DNA of 49,764 nt from Paludibacteraceae bacterium. Lineage in GTDB: Bacteria; Bacteroidota; Bacteroidia; Bacteroidales; Paludibacteraceae. A program made the position numbers and the translations under genes. Shown piece after piece: positions 42,972 to 49,764 of this stretch (its first letter is position 1; every line of letters begins with the position of its first letter). A model generated the notes under the pieces. The model saw nothing but the letters and a program-made list of their open reading frames with translations, made no database searches and had not been told where the DNA came from. The stretch covers positions 1-49,764 of the forward strand of contig JAKSNT010000005.1 in the NCBI GenBank assembly GCA_024399575.1. The letters are read 5' to 3'.

Positions 42972-43327
42972 TTCTCGTTGGTTTCGGTATGTGTGTTTGC
43001 CAATAATTCGTCTATGTGTGCGAGTTTTTCTTCTGTCTCGTCGTTGTAGAACGTAAATTCGGGTATTATCCTGAGATTGTTGCGCAGGCGGCGGGCAAGC
43101 TCGAAACGGAGACTTTTGTTGTCTGCATTGACTTTTTCAATTATTTCGTTGCCTCGTTCGCTTGGGAATATGCTCAGATATACTCTGGCTATGCTGAGGT
43201 CGGGTGATATCCTGACTTCGCTGACGCTTATTATTACGTTCCTGATTTGTCGTGCGTAGAGTACGAAAATCTCTCCAAATTCCTTTTGGAGCATCTTGGC
43301 TATTTTTTCTTGTCTTGATGCCTGCAT
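42968..43327 (-). CDS. rbfA: Ribosome-binding factor A
   Basis: A 119-residue cytoplasmic 30S maturation factor. Starts RQEKIAKMLQKEFGEIF, and has VSEVRISPDLSIARVYLSIFP followed by the family's RFELARRLR and RIIPEFTFYNDE. Length and motifs are normal. It is the first gene of a three-gene operon with the LolC/E-like permease, as often in Bacteroidales. Confidence 0.94.
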   Translation of the reverse strand: MQASRQEKIAKMLQKEFGEIFVLYARQIRNVIISVSEVRISPDLSIARVYLSIFPSERGNEIIEKVNADNKSLRFELARRLRNNLRIIPEFTFYNDETEEKLAHIDELLANTHTETNEN

Positions 43328-43361
43328 GGTGTTGTTTTTATTTGTGTCGCATTTTCGGGTG

Positions 43362-43393
43362 CAAAATTACAACAAAAAATCCGTACTGCCAAA
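43362..43393 (-). promoter_or_regulatory. Promoter of the rbfA operon
   Basis: TTTG (43390-43393), 20 bases, TAATTTTG (43362-43369) on the minus strand; 34 bases to the ATG. Confidence 0.75.
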
Positions 43394-43429
43394 TTTTCAA
43401 GGAATCTATTGTTGGCATGATGTAAAATG

Positions 43430-43468
43430 TAAAGGGCTGCCTTGACAATGTTGTCAGACAGCCCTTTA
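43430..43468 (-). terminator. Terminator of secDF
   Basis: AAAGGGCTG pairs with CAGCCCTTT (43431-43439 and 43459-43467), with an inner TGACAA/TTGTCA stem. It is about 20 bases after the secDF stop. Confidence 0.7.
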
Positions 43469-43486
43469 ATATATTCTGCTGAATAA

Positions 43487-46400
43487 TTATTTATTCAGTT
43501 TCGCTTCTTTTTTCTTGTTTCTCCAGTTCTGGATTTCGTACGACAGAGGCGAAGCAATGAAGATTGTCGAATATGTACCAACGATTACACCGAGGAGGAT
43601 TGCAAATACGAATCCACGGATGGTTTCGCCACCGAATACGAATATTGCAACCAGTACGACGAATGTTGACAGTGATGTCGAGAAGGTACGGCTCAGTGTC
43701 GAACAGATTGATTCGCTGATCTGCTGGTGCAGGTCACGTTTTGGATAGAGACCCATGTTCTCGCGGATACGGTCGAAGATGACCACTGTATCGTTGATTG
43801 AGTAACCCACCACAGTCAGGATTGCAGCGATGAACGCTTGGTCAATTTCCATCGAGAATCCTGAAATTCCTGCGAACAGTGAATATACACCGAGGATAAT
43901 CAGAACGTCGTGAGCCAATGCGGTGATTGCACCTACCGAGAATGCCCAGTTCCTGAATCGGATGAGGATATATATTCCTATACCGATGAGTGCAAAGATA
44001 ATAGCCCAGATTGCAGCTACTTTGATGTCGTCTGCAACAGTAGGACCAACCTTCTGCGAACTCTGGATACCGAATGTTTCTCCCTTGTCGTTCATCTGTG
44101 CTAAACGAGGGGTTCCCTCTGCTACGACATAACGCTGAACGAACATCTCTTTCGTCACGTTCTCATTGCCAATCCATGGTTTCACTGCATTGTAAACCTT
44201 AGCCTCAATCTGGTCGTCCATCGTCTCGTCAGTCGAGTAAACCTCATAGTTGGTCGAGATACGAACCTGATTCTCATCGCCCATTGTGATTACGTTTGGC
44301 TGAGTACCTTCAAATTCTACGTCAAGGGCTTCGCGAAGTTCCTCGATGTTGACTGGCTGCTCGAAACGTACTACATAGTTACGACCACCTGAGAAGTCGA
44401 TACCCTGGTCCAATCCGCGGATTGCAAGTGAAACTATGGCGATGAGGATAATAACTCCTGAAATGATGTAGCCAATCTTGCGTTTGCCGATGAAGTCAAA
44501 ATGAATATTCTGGAACCAGTTCTTCGTAATGTTGGTTACGAAAGGTATCTGGCGTTCTTTCTCTTTCGCATTCATTCTCTCATATACGAGACGTGTGAGG
44601 AATACGGCAGTGAATACCGAAGTTATGATACCGATAATCAGTGTGGTAGCAAAACCTTTGACAGGTCCTGAACCAAATGCGAAGAGGATGATACCTGTAA
44701 TCAGTGTGGTGACGTTGGCATCGATGATTGCTGACAATGCGTTGCTGTAACCTTCAGAAACTGCTTTCTTGAAGTTCTTGCCAGCACGGAGTTCCTCACG
44801 TATTCGTTCGTAAATCAGCACGTTGGCATCGACTGCAGTACCCATTGTGAATACGAAGCCTGCGATACCTGGCAATGTCAGAACTGCCTTGAACGATGCA
44901 AGAATACCGAAGATGAAGAGCATATTGATGAGCAATGCTCCATCGGCTATAAGACCAGGAATCAAGCCATAGTAGAATATCATATAGAGGAGTACGAGGC
45001 AGAACGCGATGATGAACGAAATCAAACCGTCATGGATTGCTGCTTCACCGAGCGAAGGACCTACAACGTCCTCTTGAACGATACGTGCAGGGGCAGGCAT
45101 CTTACCTGATTTCAGTACGTTAGCCAAGTCCTTTGCCTCTTCGACTGTGAAATTACCTGTGATTTGCGAGTTGCCGCCTGTGATTTCCTGGTTTACTGTA
45201 GGGAAGGAATATACATATCCGTCAAGCAGGATGGCTACTTCGCGGCCAACATTGTTCTTGGTCAGACGTGCCCATTCTTTTGAACCTTCAGCGTTCATCT
45301 TCATTGAAACTGTTGAGGAAGCTGAATATTGGTCGAAGTCTGAGCGGGCATCTGTGATAACTTCACCGCTGAGTGGTGCTTTCTCTGAACGTGGATTTTC
45401 CAACTTGATGGCAATCAGTTCGAAAACCATTTGCTCTGCGTCAGGGTTGACTGGTTTTACTGTCCAGCGGAAACGTGCGTCAGCAGGGAAAATATCCTTG
45501 ATTTGTTTCTTTGCGAGGATGGCATTTACTTTGCCTGTATCCTGTGCAAGTGCCATACCTACTATTGGTCCCTGATTCTGCTGAGGACTCAACACTGCGA
45601 AAAGTGGGTGCTCTTTCTTGAATTTCTCTATGTCACTGGCGTTGCCTTCTTTGGCAGCATCAGCAGTCTTGGCATCTTTCGACAATTCTGCTGCAAGGTC
45701 TTCGGTTGTCTTGGCTGTAGTATCCTCTGTTGTCTCAGTGTTTTCAGCGAGGATTTCAGCCTCTTCAACTGTCTCTTCGACAACTGTAGAGTCTGCTTCT
45801 GCATTCTCTGTTTCTTCATTCTCGCCTGCATTCATTGAAGCGAGCTTTGTGTCTGCCTGTTCGAGGTAAGGGTAAATCTCTGTGAACTTGTAAGTTGGCC
45901 AGAATTCGAGATTTGCTGACCCCTGAAGAAGTTTACGTACACGTTCAGGCTCTTTTACGCCTGGGAGCTCAACGAGGATACGTCCTTCCTGATCCAGAGC
46001 CTGGATGTTAGGTTGAACTACGCCGAAACGGTCGATACGTGAACGCAATACGTTGAAAGAGTTTGCTATAGCGGCATCTACTTCTCCCTGAAGTACTTTG
46101 ATGACCTCTTCGTTGGTTGAACTTGCAGAAATCTTGTCTTTTAAGTCGTATGTTGCAAATATTCCTGCCAATGGAGCGTTAGGGTCGATTTTCTCAAACT
46201 CTTCGCGGAAGAGTACAAGGAAGTTCTCGCCCGAACGTGCCTGACGTTTCTTTGCATTTTCGATTGCTTTGTTGAAGTTAGGGTCCTCGTTGTTGTCTGA
46301 CAGTGATTTCAGAATGTCAGAAACGGAAACTTCCAGAGTTACGTTCATACCTCCCTTGAGGTCAAGGCCGAGGTTTAATTCTTTTTCGCGGCATTGCTTC

Positions 46401-46591
46401 AGAGTGTAACCGAGGAACACTTTCTGACCTGCCATTGAGTCCATGTAGTTGTAATACAACTCATTATCGCCATGTGAGTACTCGCGCGCTAATTTGTCGT
46501 AATGTCTTGTGACGAACGTGAACGACAAATAGTAAACGCAAATGAGGAGTAAAGCGATTGCAATGAATCTTACAAATCCTTTGTTTTGCAT
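43487..46591 (-). CDS. secDF: Fused protein-export protein SecDF
   Basis: A 1034-residue membrane protein that helps pull exported proteins through SecYEG using the proton gradient. SecD half: one N-terminal helix, periplasmic P1 region with GLDLKGGMNVTLE, then helices with GTAVDANVLIYERIREEL. SecF half: DFSGGRNYVVRF, then YSINDTVVIFDRIREN. A Glu/Thr/Ala-rich insertion of about 80 residues (near 250-330) divides the SecD periplasmic domain. Start and length fit fused SecDF of Bacteroidota. It has its own promoter and terminator. Confidence 0.96.
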   Translation of the reverse strand: MQNKGFVRFIAIALLLICVYYLSFTFVTRHYDKLAREYSHGDNELYYNYMDSMAGQKVFLGYTLKQCREKELNLGLDLKGGMNVTLEVSVSDILKSLSDNNEDPNFNKAIENAKKRQARSGENFLVLFREEFEKIDPNAPLAGIFATYDLKDKISASSTNEEVIKVLQGEVDAAIANSFNVLRSRIDRFGVVQPNIQALDQEGRILVELPGVKEPERVRKLLQGSANLEFWPTYKFTEIYPYLEQADTKLASMNAGENEETENAEADSTVVEETVEEAEILAENTETTEDTTAKTTEDLAAELSKDAKTADAAKEGNASDIEKFKKEHPLFAVLSPQQNQGPIVGMALAQDTGKVNAILAKKQIKDIFPADARFRWTVKPVNPDAEQMVFELIAIKLENPRSEKAPLSGEVITDARSDFDQYSASSTVSMKMNAEGSKEWARLTKNNVGREVAILLDGYVYSFPTVNQEITGGNSQITGNFTVEEAKDLANVLKSGKMPAPARIVQEDVVGPSLGEAAIHDGLISFIIAFCLVLLYMIFYYGLIPGLIADGALLINMLFIFGILASFKAVLTLPGIAGFVFTMGTAVDANVLIYERIREELRAGKNFKKAVSEGYSNALSAIIDANVTTLITGIILFAFGSGPVKGFATTLIIGIITSVFTAVFLTRLVYERMNAKEKERQIPFVTNITKNWFQNIHFDFIGKRKIGYIISGVIILIAIVSLAIRGLDQGIDFSGGRNYVVRFEQPVNIEELREALDVEFEGTQPNVITMGDENQVRISTNYEVYSTDETMDDQIEAKVYNAVKPWIGNENVTKEMFVQRYVVAEGTPRLAQMNDKGETFGIQSSQKVGPTVADDIKVAAIWAIIFALIGIGIYILIRFRNWAFSVGAITALAHDVLIILGVYSLFAGISGFSMEIDQAFIAAILTVVGYSINDTVVIFDRIRENMGLYPKRDLHQQISESICSTLSRTFSTSLSTFVVLVAIFVFGGETIRGFVFAILLGVIVGTYSTIFIASPLSYEIQNWRNKKKEAKLNK

Positions 46592-46708
46592 ACTGCTATT
46601 AAGTTTTTTAATTATTTTACAGACTTGTCAAAATGCTTGAATGGTAAACCGTTATTCGTATGTCATGCGGGTATGGCATACCATTCGTACATTTATTCAA
46701 TTAGCGTG
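46592..46708 (-). other. Long 5' leader of secDF with inverted repeats
   Basis: If the -7 box at 46709-46716 is right, the secDF leader is about 110 bases. It holds an inverted pair GAATGGTA and TACCATTC (on the plus strand about 46641-46648 and 46680-46687) and a short GGTATGGCATACC. A structured leader is possible; no known riboswitch is recognised. Confidence 0.35.
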
Positions 46709-46738
46709 CAAAGTTACGCATTTTTTTTAATATGCAAA
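46709..46738 (-). promoter_or_regulatory. Promoter of secDF
   Basis: TTTG (46735-46738), 18 bases, TAACTTTG (46709-46716) on the minus strand. Spacing is a little short of the usual 19-21. Confidence 0.6.
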
Positions 46739-46798
46739 AGGAATTGTCGAAAAATTATGTTTTTTTTGTTTTTGGTTGTTGACAGTGGTTGTTTGAAA

Positions 46799-46842
46799 AG
46801 CAGACGGGATGTCAGATTAGAGTTGACATCCCGTCTGCTTTA
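46799..46842 (-). terminator. Terminator of the receptor-HMA operon
   Basis: A perfect 16-base stem (46799-46814 with 46824-46839) and 9-base loop; on the minus strand it ends GCTTTTC. It is 21 bases after the HMA gene stop. Confidence 0.8.
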
Positions 46843-46860
46843 TCATGTTTCAGAATGTAA

Positions 46861-47226
46861 TCAGTGCTTGTGGTTGTGTCCCTCTTGCGTGCAGCTTGTA
46901 TGTTCACTGCCTGCATTTTCGCATTCGCAGCTGCATCTCTTGCCGTGATTTCGGAGAGGCATTGATTTGAACTTGAGATATTTTTCGAGAGCTGCCTGAA
47001 GGTTTTCCACATTTGTCTTCTCGTCATCATAGACGATTTCGGCTATCCTCTCGTCGAGGGTAATGGTGAAGCTTTTGACACCCTTCTCGTGGTTGAGTAC
47101 GTTTTCAACTTTTGCCTGGCAGCCTGCACACTCCATTCCTGGAATGTAGAGACGTACGGTTTGTTTTTCGGCAAATGCCATTGTTGTCATCATGACAACA
47201 GCTAAACTAAGAAATAATTTTTTCAT
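46861..47226 (-). CDS. Exported HMA-domain metal-binding protein
   Basis: A 121-residue exported protein. A Sec signal (1-19, MAFA/E) precedes a single heavy-metal-associated domain (about 22-90) with the metal motif GMECAGC (Cys33, Cys36). The last 24 residues form a second metal-binding tail with five Cys and four His (CSCECENAG...HTSC...GHNHKH). HMA domains usually carry Cu(I) or similar ions between proteins. It follows a TonB-dependent receptor by 22 bases, so a periplasmic acceptor of imported metal is plausible; the metal is not proven. Confidence 0.85.
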   Translation of the reverse strand: MKKLFLSLAVVMMTTMAFAEKQTVRLYIPGMECAGCQAKVENVLNHEKGVKSFTITLDERIAEIVYDDEKTNVENLQAALEKYLKFKSMPLRNHGKRCSCECENAGSEHTSCTQEGHNHKH

Positions 47227-47248
47227 AATATAATTAATGTGTTTGTTG

Positions 47249-49474
47249 TTATCTTTCTAATGCAAGACGGAAACCTATATATACTTTCCACCCATCGATA
47301 GGTCCCCAAGGCATGGAGGCATCGAAGTTCTGTGAGTAAGGCTGGTCTGCCGCTATGATTGGGTTCTTCAGCCTGAAGTTCGTCATGTTTTCTGCTCCGA
47401 GATAGATGCTCCAGATTCTGAAATAGCGTGTGACCTGTGCCATCAGCTGTGGGTACCAGTTGTATTCGCTTTCCCAGAGTTTTGCTTCGCCGGGGTCTGG
47501 CATTCTGCCACCACCGTTGAACTGTGCAGTGAAGTCGAACTGCCAGTGCTTGCGTGGGGTGGTGTAGGATGTCGTGATCAGTCCCTTGAATCTTGATGTC
47601 AGAGGTTTCTCGCGAAGTTGCCCGTTGATGGTCGTCTTGACATCACTCCATCTGTAGGCGAGGGTCATCGTCCAGCCCTTGAGTATTTCCATTGATGCTT
47701 CGACCTGCAGGTTGTGTGAGAAGGCGCGTCCTCCGTCGAGGTTTGAGAAGATTACTTGGTGAGGGTCAGTGTCCATGTCAACCACTGCACATTCCATGAA
47801 GTGTGTATAATAGTAGTCGCCTGTTATCTGTAACTCACGGTTGGAGATTGGGATGAAGAACGAAAGGCTGACTCCTGCATTCATTGCCCGTTCCTGCTTG
47901 AGGTCATCTTTTACTATTATTTCGCGTGAGCTTGGCAATACGAAGGCATAGTCTGTTAAGAGGTTCGGCGAGCGGTAACCCAGTCCTACCGATCCTCGGA
48001 GAGCAACCCATTTTGCAGGAGCGTAGCGGATGTTGAATCTTGGGGTGGCGAAGAATCCGTATCTCGAGCTGTAGTCACCTCGTATTCCTACGAGGATAGA
48101 GAGCATCTCCTTGTATTTGTAGGAGTATTCGGCAAAAATGCCTGGGGTCACTTCCCAGCGGTTCATGTTCAGTTTGCCGTCCTTGAGCAGGTCGATTCTG
48201 CTGTCTGTCAAAAGTTCTTTGTAGTTATCATAATTGACACTCAAACCGGCGGAAAGTTTATTTTCGTCGTTGAAATTTGTCTGGAAAATTCCGTTGAAGT
48301 TGAGATTTCCCTGTCCTCCAGTGTAGTTGCGGAAGTAGCCGTAGTCATTATGTATGTTGTGGTAAGAGCCTGACAATATGAGTCCTATGCTTGTGCCTTT
48401 CTCCTTGTCGAAAATGTATCCCTGTTTTACGAGCCCTTCGACACGCCATGCCTTCATCCCTATTTCGTATGCACGTTCCGTGCCGTGAAACTGTTTCATC
48501 GTACCTGCATCCCTGTGGTCGTAAAGTCCGCGGACGTAATATTGTGACGAGTAGTTGTCGTCCTTGTAATACCAGCGGTTCATTACGTTGACCTCGTTCA
48601 TTGTCGGGAGGTCCTTGAAGCCGTCGTTGTTGGCGTCATGTTCGAGGAACATGCCTTTGTAGTGAGCGAGGACTCCTGTGCTAAGTTTGTCGTTGATGTC
48701 GGCTGCTCCGCTCAGGTTGATTTCGCCTCCTACCATCTGGTTGAATACGGCATTGACAGCAAATTTGTCGGCAGTCTTGGGCTTCAGGTATTCTATGTTG
48801 ATTTGTCCTGTTGTCGCCTCGTAGCCGTTTATGACCGAAGCAGTTCCCTTGCTGACCTGTATGCTTTCCATCCATGCTCCGGGTATATACTCCATGCCGA
48901 AGTTCTGTGCAAGTCCACGTACTCCAGGTGCGTTTTCCGTAAGCAACTGTACGTATATTCCTGATAGCCCGAGCATTTTGATTTGTTTGGCACCTGTGGC
49001 TGCATCTGAGTATGCCACATCGACCGAAGCATTTGTCTCGAAACTTTCCGAGAGGTTGCAGCATGCTGCACGACAGAGCTCTGCGCCAGTGAGTTTCTGT
49101 GTCTGAATTGCTGTGAAGCGTGATGTTACGGTGGCTGGACCTGTGACTGTCACATCAACGTTCTGGAGCTCGACAGCCTCTTCGCGCAACACTATGCCCA
49201 GTGGGAGTTCAGCCATTCTGATGTCGATTGTGTCGGTCATGTAGCCGAGATATCTGACTATGAGCGTGTCGTAACCTGCTTTCCTGTCAAGTTCGAAACT
49301 TCCGTCCATGAACGAGAGCGCACCATTGGTGGTTCCTTTCCAGAACAGCTCAGCGCCTATGATTTCTTCGCCTTTGGTGTCCTTGACTGTCCCGTAAATG
49401 TAGTTGTCTTCTTGTGCTGTGGCTATTGTCAGCGAGTTGATGAAAGCCAGCAATATTAATAAAGTCTTTTTCAT
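47249..49474 (-). CDS. TonB-dependent outer-membrane receptor
   Basis: A 741-residue outer-membrane receptor. A Sec signal leads into a carboxypeptidase-regulatory-like domain (about 20-100: IYGTVKDTKGEEIIGAELF). A plug follows (MLGLSGIYVQLLTENAPG, VSKGTASVINGYEATTGQIN), then a 22-strand barrel ending WKVYIGFRLALER. It imports a small molecule or metal complex with energy from TonB. The partner 22 bases downstream is an HMA protein, suggesting a metal. Start set at the ATG at 49474 (MKKTLLIL); an upstream in-frame TTG at 49501 just after the -7 box adds nine residues. Confidence 0.9.
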   Translation of the reverse strand: MKKTLLILLAFINSLTIATAQEDNYIYGTVKDTKGEEIIGAELFWKGTTNGALSFMDGSFELDRKAGYDTLIVRYLGYMTDTIDIRMAELPLGIVLREEAVELQNVDVTVTGPATVTSRFTAIQTQKLTGAELCRAACCNLSESFETNASVDVAYSDAATGAKQIKMLGLSGIYVQLLTENAPGVRGLAQNFGMEYIPGAWMESIQVSKGTASVINGYEATTGQINIEYLKPKTADKFAVNAVFNQMVGGEINLSGAADINDKLSTGVLAHYKGMFLEHDANNDGFKDLPTMNEVNVMNRWYYKDDNYSSQYYVRGLYDHRDAGTMKQFHGTERAYEIGMKAWRVEGLVKQGYIFDKEKGTSIGLILSGSYHNIHNDYGYFRNYTGGQGNLNFNGIFQTNFNDENKLSAGLSVNYDNYKELLTDSRIDLLKDGKLNMNRWEVTPGIFAEYSYKYKEMLSILVGIRGDYSSRYGFFATPRFNIRYAPAKWVALRGSVGLGYRSPNLLTDYAFVLPSSREIIVKDDLKQERAMNAGVSLSFFIPISNRELQITGDYYYTHFMECAVVDMDTDPHQVIFSNLDGGRAFSHNLQVEASMEILKGWTMTLAYRWSDVKTTINGQLREKPLTSRFKGLITTSYTTPRKHWQFDFTAQFNGGGRMPDPGEAKLWESEYNWYPQLMAQVTRYFRIWSIYLGAENMTNFRLKNPIIAADQPYSQNFDASMPWGPIDGWKVYIGFRLALER

Positions 49475-49505
49475 CTCTTCCTTGTCTGAATTTGCATTCA
49501 AGGTG

Positions 49506-49536
49506 CAAAGTTAGGCATTTTTTGTCATTTGACAAA
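49506..49536 (-). promoter_or_regulatory. Promoter of the TonB-receptor operon
   Basis: TTTG (49533-49536), 19 bases, TAACTTTG (49506-49513) on the minus strand. Confidence 0.7.
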
Positions 49537-49627
49537 GATATTTTCAATAAAAAAATGATATCTCTATGAAATCTTTTCGTTCTCTCATCGTGACACCCTT
49601 TCACATACCATTAAATCACCATAAAAA

Positions 49628-49680
49628 TCCCATTAAAAATGGGAGGTAGATGGGAGGTGGATGGGAGGTAGATGGGAGTT
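49628..49680. repeat. 11-bp tandem repeat with a small hairpin
   Basis: ATGGGAGGTAG, ATGGGAGGTGG, ATGGGAGGTAG and a partial ATGGGAG run in tandem from 49639. The first copy also pairs with TCCCATT (49628-49634) in a 7-base hairpin. No gene is seen from here to the window end (49681-49764). Confidence 0.7.
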
Positions 49681-49764
49681 TCAATTAGATATCAATACTT
49701 GCGAATAGTCTTTGTAGTTTCCTGATTTTGGTTTGACTATTTTGCTCTTATTACTGATACTGGT

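Noticed and set aside
49628-49680. Possible CRISPR array
   Set aside because: Repeat units are 11 bp and directly adjacent, without spacers; no cas gene is present.

Overview
The window reads as a chromosomal segment of a gut-type Bacteroidota, almost certainly order Bacteroidales. Evidence in the sequence: many promoters of the Bacteroides type (TTTG at -33, TAnnTTTG at -7, 18-20 bases apart); little Shine-Dalgarno signal; RprX/RprY two-component genes; DUF4294, PorX and PorW homologues; a fused SecDF; and an Rnf cluster in the order rseC-rnfB-C-D-G-E-A. Genus cannot be fixed from this sequence alone. I see no rRNA, tRNA, prophage, transposase or CRISPR array. Most genes sit in tight operons, often joined by 4-base ATGA overlaps.

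Layout. 1-6.4 kb (minus): a lipoprotein with an amidohydrolase fold that has lost its metal ligands, then a probable rprX-rprY-pckA operon, then a GtrA-family membrane gene. 6.5-11.9 kb (plus): ksgA, corA, a small outer-membrane protein, a porin, an AguB-like amidohydrolase and an exported flavodoxin fusion. 11.9-18.8 kb (minus): folK, gcvH, and an operon porW-porX-murF followed by a Rieske-like four-cysteine lipoprotein. 18.9-29.3 kb (plus): M16 peptidase, O-methyltransferase and sppA, then mrp with an RND efflux pump (adaptor, pump, TolC-like channel).

29.3-29.7 kb holds a MITE-like imperfect palindrome of about 224 bp with a separate hairpin built from its end sequence. 29.8-33.7 kb (minus): a secreted protein with a glycine run and a C-terminal membrane tail, then mltD-like transglycosylase, DUF4294, hydE and gph in one run. 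33.8-40.5 kb (minus): rseC, all six rnf genes and a Gate-domain membrane protein. 40.6-43.3 kb (minus): rbfA, a LolC/E-like permease and a BIG2 lipoprotein. 43.5-49.5 kb (minus): secDF, then a TonB-dependent receptor with an exported HMA metal-binding protein. The right edge carries an 11-bp tandem repeat.

Much of the content concerns the cell envelope and energy coupling: ion-motive electron transport (Rnf), protein export (SecDF), lipoprotein release, efflux, peptidoglycan synthesis and remodelling, and metal uptake. No single cassette is clearly a new defence or mobile system. The least explained parts are the ligand-less amidohydrolase, the flavodoxin fusion, the four-cysteine Rieske-like lipoprotein in the porW-porX-murF operon, the palindromic element, and the secreted protein with a membrane tail.
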